Below, piece by piece: positions 23,848 to 32,953 of a stretch of DNA of 53,051 nucleotides (the stretch's first letter is position 1; every line of letters begins with the position of its first letter). The notes below the pieces were generated by a model, which saw nothing but the letters and a program-made list of their open reading frames with translations, was not told the DNA's origin and searched no databases. This DNA comes from Ophiosphaerella korrae (lineage: Eukaryota; Ascomycota; Dothideomycetes; Pleosporales; Phaeosphaeriaceae). The position numbers and the translations under genes were made by a program. The DNA is taken from the NCBI GenBank assembly GCA_028456385.1, contig JALNQF010000289.1, positions 1 to 53,051 on the forward strand, given 5' to 3'.

Positions 23848-26169
23848 CTAATCGAAATGGATGCGCCACATTTCACGATCGCTATCTCCGGTAAACGCAC
23901 TTCTTGTGTGCAACATCGCAGTGTTGTCCGACACCAAAATGTCACCTTCATCCCAAGAGAAATATAAGCATACTCGGCGGTCATATAACATCTCCGTCAC
24001 CACATCGCAGATCTCTTGACTATCATTCTCGATCGTAATCTCGCATGTCGAGTACTTGGTCTTGGAAGCTGGCCATGGCTCGTGCCATCGCATGCACGGC
24101 GTGTTGTGAACTGGGTGACGGACTACTAATGGCAAATCGGCAATCTTTGCGTCCCAGAAACCATCATTGTCCATGCGCCACCGAACGGCCTCCAATCTAT
24201 CGACCGTGTAAGGTGCAGGAAGATACTTCCAAAACAGGCGGGAGGCTGCGAAAAGCGTGTAACCAGTTCCCCTTGGTGCGGTTTTGATGCAAGTAAAATA
24301 TTGGAATCTATTGATCGTAAGTAGCCGAATGATGGCATTTCAAGCCGCCAAACTTACTTGGGTGGCACGTTGATTTTGATCTCTTTTCCATTCTCATCTT
24401 TCATATCTTCCCCGTTCTCGTCTTTCTGCGTCACAAATTTGAACATGCCGTCGTAATGCATCGGCATTGCTTCGTTGCTGACAACGTTGTTGTGGGCTTT
24501 GTCCTTCCTTCCATGATCTTTGACTTCTTGCAGGATTCCAAACGTCCAAGGGAGAACTTCACCAAGTTCATAAGCGCGGCTGATGAAAAGTTCACGATCC
24601 TTGGTTTCAGTGAAGCCACGCAGAACAACAGGGGACTGCAATTGCGACAGCTCGCGAATTTTCTTGACATCCACGTCACGGAAAGAAGGGCTGGTAGTCG
24701 CACCAGGAGCCGGTCGAATGATGAGACCGCAAGGATATAAATGTTCAAATTCCACTTTCAGCTCACCGAAGTCGTATAGTTCTGATCTCTCGCGCCAGTG
24801 ATACGGCTGGCCGTTACGAAGAACCAGGTCATGCGTGTCTCGTACTTCATCGGCATGGGCTAATCGGAATGACCCATCGACCCCGACAACAACGCTTGCG
24901 TGCCAGGGAGTCATAAGAGGTGCACCTTCTGGAGGTGGAATCAATGGAACAGAGAGCTTGGTTTCGCCAATCGATGGATGAATCGAAAGACGGACGTAGT
25001 TCTTGCATCGCGTTGCAATGGCGGCAGCAAAAGCCTATTATCAGCCGGTTAGCGTAGTATAGTATAGCTGAATGAGTGAGAAACTTACTTTGCCACGATA
25101 TATCATCTTGTATGCAAGTTGCTCGATTTCCTTCTTGAACCTTTTCTTTGGGTTGCTTGTATTCTGTAACTCCTTATACAACTTGCTGTGGGCCAAATCC
25201 TTCGTCAAAAACTTGATATAGCCCTTGTACGTCATGCAGATATCTTTGTCAGATCGTACAGCTTCTCTGCTATCGAAATCTTTTGGTGCGTACATGGCGA
25301 CGAGCTCGCGACGGTAGCATCCGGCGTGCACAAGGTACTCTTCCCTCGTTAAGTCCTCGCCTTTCTCTTCGTGTGTTCCAAGAAGATCAACGATACGGAG
25401 AGTGTCGACATATTTCAATTCCTTTTTAACGATTATGTCTCGCACGGCGGTAGAGTATTCCCACACCTCCTCATCGGAGATTCCCATCAGATCTGTCTTG
25501 TCAGCCATGTGAATGTGATCTTTAGAATAGTCACTCACCGTTGTATACCAAACCATCACTGGTGATTGTCACAGTTGCTCCAGGTTCGTATATCTCTTTG
25601 ATGCTTTCGCACAGCCCGTTCAAGTGTTGCAATGCCAGTTCCTCACCCAGATCTGGCAATGAGCCCAACGTTTTGTCGACTCGGTTTGGGCTCTTAAATG
25701 GAAAGGCAGGCAACACCATTCGTACTGGGTCATTATTCTTTACGCTTCGCTCTACAAAGGGTAGAAATCTAGCTTTTCCTGCCCACGGTATATCAGATGG
25801 GGCAGTATTCTGTCCATACCGCTGGATGATGCTGAGAATCCGAAGAGCAACCTTGGCGGTTAGACGGTCAAAGAGGCCTTCCTCTTCTATTGCAGGCGTC
25901 GCTGGCGCAGTCCCAGGGGTGCTGCCGTTGGCTGGGCTACTGGCTGCTGGTGTGAAAGGAGCGTTCACTCCCACGCCATTTACCTTCGGCCCGGGCGCTA
26001 CCAGAACTTGACTGTTGATTTTTCCATCCAAGAGAGGAGAACTCGTGGGTGATTGACTCAGCTTTGATAGATGCTGTACAAGCACTTCGACACGTTGCTC
26101 TAATAGGGAGAAGCGAAGGTCATCAACACTAGGTGGCGAGGGGTGTGGAAGCTCGATGTTGACGGCCAT
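23848..26169 (-). CDS. Isocyanide synthase (DIT1/PvcA) fused to TauD-type Fe(II)/2OG dioxygenase
   Basis: Exons on the minus strand are 26169-25539, 25492-25089, 25034-24358 and 24307-23848. The introns of 46, 54 and 50 bp have consensus donors and AG acceptors and the frame is kept, giving 723 aa. Residues 14-38 look coiled-coil and 60-95 are a Pro/Ala/Gly linker. From about 98 to 420 is the DIT1/PvcA fold: LPAFPFKSPNR (153-163), LPDLGE (171-176), PGATVTITSDG (196-206), then RGKAF, RLSIHPS and TPWH (about 386-390). From about 445 is TauD: the facial triad is His538-x-Asp540 (MHYDG) and His704, with Arg715 and Arg719 in the C-terminal 2OG-binding block. Known members make an isocyanide from an amino acid and ribulose 5-phosphate, and the dioxygenase then oxidises or decarboxylates it. 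This two-domain order is that of fungal isocyanide synthases such as those of xanthocillin-type clusters. All core residues I can check are present, so it is likely functional. The product is not predictable from sequence alone. Confidence 0.93.
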
Positions 26170-26312
26170 AGCGAAAGAGTTTAAAGTAGATATTGCGATA
26201 AAATTTTATGGATGACAAAGGACCTGTTGAAGGCTGAGTGGTAGTTCGTGGACAACTTCAAGGAAGCACCTTGTTTATATCAAATTGTGCTGCGCATCTG
26301 GCTAAAAGCTAC

Positions 26313-26395
26313 ATTTAGTGAAGAGGCAACAAATGACTGTGTCTGGCACTATATTTAGTGAAGAGGCAACAAATGACTGTGTCTGGCACTATATT
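26313..26395. repeat. Two exact 40-bp tandem copies in the synthase promoter
   Basis: The 40-bp unit starting ATTTAGTGAAGAGGCAACAA occupies 26313-26352 and is repeated exactly at 26353-26392, with three more matching bases. It lies about 145-225 bp upstream of the synthase start. Identity of the copies implies a recent duplication. It could double a regulatory site, but no known factor site is assigned. Confidence 0.9.
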
Positions 26396-26437
26396 ACCTG
26401 ACATTACTTCAAGAAGTTTTCCTGTTTCAGTAGCATG

Positions 26438-26478
26438 AACCGCTGAACTAAGATGACTACGGTCATGTATAAGCGGTT
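26438..26478. promoter_or_regulatory. Inverted repeat AACCGCT...AGCGGTT upstream of the synthase
   Basis: 7-bp arms at 26438-26444 and 26472-26478 with a 27-bp gap, and an extra CGG half-site inside (TACGGTC, about 26458-26464). Zn2Cys6 dimers typically read CGG triplets in inverted or everted arrangement. The position about 270-310 bp upstream of the synthase ATG would suit a binding site for the neighbouring regulator. The spacing is unusually wide, so this is only a candidate. Confidence 0.3.
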
Positions 26479-28111
26479 GGTGCATTAGTCTCAGCCCCCT
26501 CCACAAACTTCCCACGTAGACTTTGGCACTCTTGGGGTCATCTAAGCGCTTACGATTTCTGGAAAATTTCTAGCCTTGTTGTACAGGCGCCAACTATCTA
26601 GCCTTTACCTAAACATAATTAGTTTCTTCCCCTATTCGATTTACAGTACGGTACCTCAGCACCGCTACCACCTACACCGTAAATGATTGCTACACCCTGT
26701 AGTTAAGGGCGGAAATCGTCACGAAAGTGGAGACGCAAGAAATCCCAAACTAGTAGATATTTTGCATTTCAGTATGAATGATCGTCCAGGAGTCCTTGAG
26801 TGCGACAACGCTTCCCAGCGGACGTGGTAAGCTCCATACAAGCACTTTTAGATGGTTCGATTATCAACATATGCCACGCAGATATCATGTTCTTATGCAT
26901 ACGCTACAAATGAAGGTGGATACATTGATACCAACCTTTGATATTCATGTACTTTCTACGAGCTATATTCAATAGGCAAGATTTGGAAAAGGGAAAATTG
27001 ACATAATGAGCCCGCTCCAAAAAGCCCTTCCCCAACCACTCTAATCTCAAAGCCTGAATAGTGACCTATACTGGGTGCTATATTACATGATGGAACATTG
27101 CAATTGGAACATTTGGCGTGTAATCTTAAAAAAAAATCATAAAGGCGTCATCAGTCACTAATCTTTCTCGTGCGTACAGTCTTGTCCTGTAGCTAGGCAA
27201 CTGGCTGTCAGCATATGGAACACGAACGTCTTATAGCATATTACCTTGACTAATCAAACAATCATCATCAGGTGCGTCCCGAAGTCATATAAATAGAAGC
27301 AAGAGCTTACTATAGATGCTTTACTCAAAAATACGGATAGGGTCCAGCACCTCTTTTCCTCATGGTTGATCAATCCGTCTAACGGCAGACTAAGAACAGC
27401 AAGAACCAGCAGGATACGTTGTACTCGGATACAGGTGTTATCATATCCCGCATAAAATTTGATTGCGAACCCGGTACCTGATGGCGTACAATTTTCATTA
27501 CCAGGAAATCGCGGCAAATGGAAATCCCGTAATTGATCACATGGTTGGGTTCAAACGCTCAAACGGAGACATCAAGGACACGCCAGTGAGAATGATTATG
27601 CTCAGCCAGTAACAATATTTATCTTAGCACATCGTACAAGTCAAACGCTTTCCAGAGGCTTATACTCAACTCGAACGGATATTCTGATGGGAAGCACTAT
27701 ATGAAGTAAAGTAGAAGAAGAAGAATAATTAGTATCGTGTAATTTTTTTTGCCGTCATTTTGAGCGTAAAGCTGTTCTTGTAAATTCGTTTGCTATACCT
27801 TGAAGATAGCCGGGTTTCGAATGACGAAACGGCAGCCGGCCTAATCGTGCCAAGTTTCGGTCGCCCCCCTTCCCGCTCCCTGCCGCGCTTACATTTGCAA
27901 CAATACGACACTGGAGACACCGCGATGAGATAACCCTAGTAAGCTGACTGGACTTAATATTAATGATTGTAATAGTGAATATGATGAAAACATGGGCTAG
28001 CCATTGTTGTGGCACAAGGGCCTCAACGAAGCCATCAAAACAGGCAACGTTTGTATGACTCTAAATTATTGTTTGGCCTTCCTCCATCATCTTGGCTGGT
28101 GTGTTGGTACT

Positions 28112-29708
28112 ATGGACGAATCAATCGTGGAAAACAAGACTTTTCCAGAAAAGCAAGCCTCAATCGTAACTACAAACTTTCCTGCCACAAATGGCACTGG
28201 TCGTCCATATTCAGTTTTTAGTCCATCGCGAAGGCTGTTAATATTCACTATTGCTGGCTTTTCTGGACCGTTAGCAGCAGGTATTTACTTGCCAACCCCT
28301 CCAATTTCTTCAGAAGGAATTTAAAACCTCGGTGACTACGATGGATGCCACGATTTCGGTTTTCATGGCAGTTCTAGCAGTAGCGGTATGTTGACTACTA
28401 AAGTCAATCTATTCTAAAGTTATTTGATATTTTGCGTTGGACTATTTTTTTTTTTTGTATTGGGCTGGCCACGGCCAAAGTGCGGAGTCATCTTGGCCAG
28501 TGCGGCGGGTATCGTTAGAAACTCACCCTTATTGAAGCCATTATTCTGGGCTTCTTGGGCCGACTATGCAGGTCGGAAACCTCTGTATTTAGCATCTCTC
28601 TTCATATACATGCCCGCCAATATCCTTCTTGCAGTTTTACTAGCCAATTTTGCCGCTCTCTTGTTTTGAGAATCGTCCGAGGATTTGGTTCTGTGAGCGT
28701 GCTCTACTCGGCAGTGGAACTGGGGCTTATATAACTCCTCCTAAAGGCAGAGCATCAGCAATGTCAGTCGTCCTACTAGGACCACGGCTAGGCCTAGTAT
28801 TGGGTCCATTACCGGACGGTGCCATGTCCAGAAATGCTAGCTCGCGTTGGATCTTCCGGTTTTTGGGGGTGCAATACCTTCTTTACTTGGAACGGTCTGC
28901 TTACAAATGTATAGCCCTTTCCTGCGCTGCATTTTACACTGCTCTTCTTTTTTTGCCTTCCAGAGACCCTACGACCTATTGTCGGCTCCGGTGCTTTCTA
29001 TGTTGACAAACCCTTAATACTGGCTCCACGTTGGGGGCAACTTACTGTCGTAGATTCCAGGCAGTTCCTTGGGCCTTCACCTCCAAATCTGATGGGCCTT
29101 CTGAAATTATTACAGTATCCACCCATTGTCGTCGTATCGCTCAATAGCGCACTACTTTTTGCAGCATACTATATCATCAATGTCACCTACGCGCGGGTCC
29201 TGGAGGACAGTTACGGATTCTCCACTGCAGCTATTGGATGCGCTTATCTTGTACCAAGCATCTCTCTTCTAGCCGGCTCCATGATTAGTAGCCGATTCTC
29301 TGTTTACCATCGCTCTCGTTTTGTCATAAGTAACACAGGCACCTCACCACATCCTGAATACCGACTACATCTTTAGATACCTGGAATTCTATTAATAAGT
29401 ATTATCATAGCTACTCCCCCTCTGCATTCGGCATGAGCTGGGTTTTCATTACCACAACATCTTATCTGACCGGGAACTTCAATGAAACACCAACTGCCCC
29501 GGTCGCGCTAGCAAGTCTGTTTCGTAGTCCAGTTGCTGCGGTAGCAGCGGCAGTAATTGACCCTATGATCAATAAAATGGGTATTGGCTGTTGTTTCACT
29601 GGTTTGGCGTTCGTAGAGTTCGGGTGTGCGGTCGGGATTTCGTGGCTGGCGATTGCAGGCAAGAGCATAAGAGAAAATTTGGATTCAAAAGAAGCGTTGA
29701 AGCAGTAG
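28112..29708 (+). pseudogene. Qdr/Dtr1-like DHA1 MFS transporter, pseudogene with multiple frameshifts and stops
   Basis: From ATG 28112 the frame gives RPYSVFSPSRRLLIF and AGIYLPTPP, then breaks near 28310-28322. It resumes as EFKTSVTTMDATISVFMAVL. A GTATGT donor at 28386 and AG at 28537 would join VA to PLFWASWADYAGRKPLYLAS (motif A) through a 152-bp intron with a poly-T run. Further breaks follow: near 28667 (TGA before RIVRGFG), 28690-28715 (before GTGAYITPPKGR), 28860-28950 (before CLPETLRPIVGSG), a TAG at 29374-29376 inside PEYRLHL-x-IPGIL, and a shift plus probable deletion near 29400-29434 before GMSWVFITTTSYLT. The tail KMGIGCCFTGLAF is typical of the family. Yeast Dtr1, a relative, exports bisformyl-dityrosine made by Dit1 and Dit2, so its presence beside a DIT1-type synthase is suggestive. 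The protein cannot be full length. Confidence 0.88.
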
Positions 29709-30224
29709 AAAGAAAATTTCTGAGAAGCAAATCGTGTGATAGCTATTCAGCCATGTGACTAACCTAACTCTGGTAGAAGATGGCTATTAGTCAAATGATA
29801 TGAAACCTATCATAAGGATTCACTCGCTTTTCTACAAGCTCTCCCTAAACGTGAGAGGCAGAATTTATAGTAGTTTTAGAAATTTTGAATTTTCTGAATT
29901 CATCATCTGACATCTAAAGATTCAATAGGTATACCTATGTATCTGATATACGCAAGCTACTTAAATAGATTCATTGCTAGGTAAATAAACACTTGCAATT
30001 ATTCTACCGACATAGCGTGTACGTACACGGCAATAACCAACCCTGCACGATTGAATATATTTTCCTGGTTTGATACCAAGTCATTAGATTCCTGTTGATC
30101 AAACACTATATCTCACCAACATTGACGATCGGGGGATCCTTTGGTAATTTAAATTCGAGCACTGTCATGGTAACTCATGAAATTGATTTACCCATCTTTC
30201 AAGTCGTGACTAAAGTCTTGATTT
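29709..30224. other. Convergent intergenic region, nothing recognised
   Basis: 516 bp between the MFS pseudogene (+) and the MDR reductase gene (-). It is AT-leaning single-copy sequence; a short AGGTATACCT palindrome lies at 29927-29936. No open frame or repeat is supported. Confidence 0.4.
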
Positions 30225-31283
30225 TCAACGTACATGTACATGCAACTGCTTCGGTGGCACTTTCCCTTCCTTGTAGATGTCCAAGGCAGCATTAATTGCA
30301 TCTGGGTCCAGCCCAGGAATAATGTCCCATCCGGTAGCTTTGACTTGTCCGCTTTCCATCCATCTTGGCAAATGCTCCCAAAACTTCCTTCCAAGCTCAG
30401 GATTATTGTGACTTTGGCCATCGACGAACTTTTCTTCGTATCCGGCTTTCTTTTCTCCAATCTCTCCAATTGGTGTCATCGAAGGAACCAAGCAGGAAAG
30501 GATACCTCGTTTTTGAGATGACAGAATAGATAGACCGAGAGTATGATCGATATTCACGGCATCCATAGCATATACCAACTCATCTCCTACAATCTCTCTA
30601 ATCTTTTCTTCCACATGCTTATCAGGGAGATTGCGGTCAACAACATGTGTTGCACCATATCCAAGCAATTCCTGCTCGTTCTTTTCCTTGCTGGCAGTTA
30701 CTACGATACGACCAAACCCAGCAATGGCACAGATTTGGACGGCATATTTTCCACAATTTCCTCCAGCACCAATGATGACAATGGTTTCCTTAGAATAATC
30801 GATTTTAGATGCGGTTCCGGGAAATGGGAATGGAAAATCTAGGCCTTTCGGTCCGAAGATAGCCCAAAATGGGGCAACGATATTGCAAACCAGGCTGGCG
30901 CCATCGTCGGTGGATAGATTTTCTGGTACCTTAGCAACCGTGTATGCATCCAGAATACAGTATTCCTGGAGGCCGCTCTGATCAGAAAGCGTTTCTCTCT
31001 TGAGATAATTGGTCTGGCCGAAGACGCGGTCTCCCGGCTTAAGAGAGGTGTTCGTATTGGGTCCAATAGCATGCACGATGCCAGCTATATCATTGCCAAG
31101 GACGACGGGAAGAGAATCCTCAACATATAAACCCCAGTCTCGGACACGGTGATCGTAGGGATTGAGGCCAACGACAGTGACTTGGATGAGAACCTCGCCT
31201 TGTTGTGGTGTTGGTATAGGACGTTCGCGGAGGACGACGGGCTGACCGATTGCTTCTACTATTATAGCTTTTTGTACAGCCAT
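30225..31283 (-). CDS. Medium-chain dehydrogenase/reductase, zinc-less quinone-oxidoreductase/enoyl-reductase-like
   Basis: A single exon of 352 aa. The start at 31283 (MAVQKAIIVE) is preferred to an upstream in-frame ATG at 31400, because family similarity begins there. The N-terminal GroES-like half has PTPQQGEVLIQV, GLNPYDHRV and GNDIAGIV (63-70). The Rossmann half has IGAGGNCGKYAVQ (171-183), the nucleotide-binding loop, then VVTASKEKNEQELLGYGATHV. The Cys/His set for catalytic or structural zinc is absent, as in NAD(P)H quinone reductases, trans-acting enoyl reductases and the CipB/ToxD-like fungal group. It probably reduces an activated double bond or carbonyl with NADPH in the cytosol. 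It may be a tailoring enzyme of the cluster or a general reductase; membership is inferred from position only. Intact. Confidence 0.85.
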   Translation of the reverse strand: MAVQKAIIVEAIGQPVVLRERPIPTPQQGEVLIQVTVVGLNPYDHRVRDWGLYVEDSLPVVLGNDIAGIVHAIGPNTNTSLKPGDRVFGQTNYLKRETLSDQSGLQEYCILDAYTVAKVPENLSTDDGASLVCNIVAPFWAIFGPKGLDFPFPFPGTASKIDYSKETIVIIGAGGNCGKYAVQICAIAGFGRIVVTASKEKNEQELLGYGATHVVDRNLPDKHVEEKIREIVGDELVYAMDAVNIDHTLGLSILSSQKRGILSCLVPSMTPIGEIGEKKAGYEEKFVDGQSHNNPELGRKFWEHLPRWMESGQVKATGWDIIPGLDPDAINAALDIYKEGKVPPKQLHVHVR

Positions 31284-31744
31284 AGTTTCGGGGTAGTAGT
31301 TCTGAACTAGAATTTGCGTATAACGATATAAGCAAAAGGAGGAGATGACCAAAATGTGGCTAAACTGGCAGATAATATGCGGGGCTACTGAGAATTTCAA
31401 AATTCAAAAAGGAAAGAGATTATAAAGAAAAGACACACTAATGGTTAGAGGCTCAGGGATACGTTGAAAGGATTAGGTGAGATAAGCTGAGATATATCAG
31501 CACACCACTATCGGATATAGCATATCTATATACTAACAGACATAAGCGAATCCATCAATATCCCGCTGCACCACTTGAAATTACCTGCAAATTAATCGCT
31601 ATACCTGCCGCTACCTTGTCCTCAAATTTCAAGTCTATACAATCTCTGTAGCTGTTGCTAGAGCTCTGCAAAGTTGTCGTTTTCTGTCCGTGCCCGCCTC
31701 TTTTTTGTCCGCACGCGCCACTTTTCCTCCGCACAGTCGCCCGG
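31284..31744. promoter_or_regulatory. Upstream region of the MDR reductase
   Basis: About 460 bp of single-copy sequence with an AAAGAGATTATAAAGAAAAG stretch (31410-31429) that may supply the core promoter on the minus strand. No gene is seen. Confidence 0.3.
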
Positions 31745-31841
31745 ATTAAGTATTACCCGCTCTCCCCTTTTCTTCCTCTTCTTCCTCTTCTTCCTCTTCC
31801 TTCTTTCTTCCTTTCTACCCTTATCTCTTCTTTTTTAACGT
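31745..31841. repeat. Polypyrimidine (CTTCCT)n tract
   Basis: Nearly 100 bp of almost pure C/T on the plus strand, with TTCCTCTTC repeats at about 31776-31805. It is a simple-sequence tract able to form non-B DNA. The small open frame through it is composition-driven and not a gene. Confidence 0.75.
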
Positions 31842-31917
31842 AGAAAAGTAGTCAAACAACGGTAAGAAATAGTAGATTATAAAGGTAAGGCATTTGTGTG
31901 TAGGTAGCCTAGCCAAC

Positions 31918-32132
31918 TCAATGGCTGATAGGCAGTCCCTTGGACGATTGATGGGCGATCGATAGCTAACCCTAGAGGCGATAGATGGCCAATTTTATGG
32001 CTGATGGATAGGCAGCTCAATGGCCAGCTCGATGGCAGCTCAATAGCCAGCTCGATGGCTGATAGATAGGCAGCTCAATGGCCAGCTTGATAGCAGCTCG
32101 ATGGTTGATAGATAGGCAGCTCGATACCTATT
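31918..32132. repeat. Minisatellite of GGCAGCTC / GATGGC / GATAGATA units
   Basis: Interspersed short units (GGCAGCTCAATGGCCAGCTC, GATGGCAGCTCAATA, GATGGCTGATAGATAG) build larger near-repeats of about 46-58 bp at 31999-32056, 32057-32102 and 32103-32125. The flanking units from 31918 are more diverged. No coding frame is kept. It separates the reductase promoter from the NTF2-like gene. Confidence 0.8.
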
Positions 32133-32414
32133 TCAATCCACAACCCTCTCCACCCATAATCCCTACAACCCTCTCTACCTATCTTTGCTATGAATTTGCT
32201 ATGCTATTCTTGTAAACCTTCCGTTAAATCCTATTTATGCCGAGCTTATTTGGCTTTATTACAAATAAACCTTACATACACTGGCTAATAAGCTGGCATT
32301 TAGACGTAATAGGATTTATGCGGGTATTACATTGTGAACATATTAGTGTGACCCTCCACCAGTCTTTTCCTTGGCCAATACATCTTATCTTTGTACAACG
32401 TCGTCCACCTAAAA
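32133..32414. other. Intergenic stretch upstream of the NTF2-like gene
   Basis: A short open stretch at 32237-32476 (+) overlaps the true start region in another frame and has no domain. CCACAACCCTCTCCACCCAT and CTACAACCCTCTCTACCTAT at about 32140-32181 are a diverged direct repeat. No gene is called here. Confidence 0.35.
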
Positions 32415-32953
32415 ATGTCTATAACAGCAAATTCTATACTTCAAACTCGATTCATAGCTTACACGAAAGCCTTTAATAGTCATTCTTATAATGATTTCTC
32501 AAAATATTGGTCTGATGATATCTTCACACATTTACCCGCTTGTCCACACACACGGTAAAGAAGCCTTCAGACAGCTCCTGGAGACTGGCCTTGGTTATTT
32601 CCGAGAAACTTTCCATCCCACCTTTTTTATAGAGGGAGACAAAAGGCTGGCTGTGGAGGGCAGAGTGGCTGTAGAGGTCTTACAAGATATGGCTCATCCA
32701 TTCCCCTTTACGGGAAAGACCTACAGCAAAGGAGACAAGTTTGTTTATGAATCCACGTAGGCTTTTCACCTGATCATAGGTATCGAAACAGCAACTGACC
32801 TACTCTTGCAGTTTACATTACGAATACGATGATGAGTTGCTGGTCAAGACCTTCCGGGTCTTCTCAATAGTTCTGAACCCGGATCCTGGGGCTGGGGTTG
32901 TCAAGGAAGTGGTAGCTGGGTTTGACCCCATACCAAAGGAGTTCTTGAATTGA
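32415..32953 (+). pseudogene. NTF2/SnoaL-like small protein gene, frameshifted at an (AC)n run
   Basis: ATG 32415 opens a frame (MSITANSIL, then FIAYTKAFNSHSYNDFSKYW and THLPACPHT) that fits the N-terminal helix region of NTF2/SnoaL-fold proteins. It ends in TAA just after CCACACACACGG at about 32546-32556. The next frame continues the fold at once (GKEAFRQLLETG, AVEGRVAVE, FTGKTYSKGDKFVYES). A 55-bp intron (32757-32811, GTAGGC...TTGCAG) then joins it to LHYEYDDELLVK and FRVFSIVLNPD, ending at TGA 32951. One lost AC dinucleotide would explain the break. If the ATG at 32491 were used instead, a shortened 135-aa protein (32491-32756 plus 32812-32953) could still be made. NTF2-like proteins serve as cyclases, dehydratases or isomerases in many fungal clusters; a role here is inference. 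A sequencing error is also possible. Confidence 0.6.

Larger units (their letters stand above)
26170..28111. promoter_or_regulatory. 1.9-kb region between the synthase and the MFS pseudogene (divergent)
   Basis: This region lies upstream of the minus-strand synthase (ATG 26169-26167; AAATTTTATCGC-type AT box about 30-40 bp upstream) and upstream of the plus-strand MFS relic, so it probably served as a shared control region. It contains the 40-bp tandem duplication and the CGG-containing inverted repeat listed separately, and AAGCGCTT at 26547. Short open stretches on both strands (e.g. 27254-27517, minus) have no domain or splice support, so no gene is called. Confidence 0.5.

Noticed and set aside
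24456..24801. Plus-strand and alternative minus frames inside the synthase
   Set aside because: Shadows of exon 3 of the isocyanide synthase-dioxygenase gene.
27254..27517. Minus-strand 87-codon frame in the regulatory region
   Set aside because: Contains a hydrophobic stretch but no signal-peptide logic, no homology I recognise and no supporting splice sites.
31284..31400. Extended N-terminus of the MDR reductase from an upstream ATG
   Set aside because: The extra 39 residues do not resemble the family, and the ATG at 31283 begins exactly where family similarity starts.
31655..31843. Pro/Leu-rich 62-codon frame
   Set aside because: Generated by the polypyrimidine tract; composition artefact.
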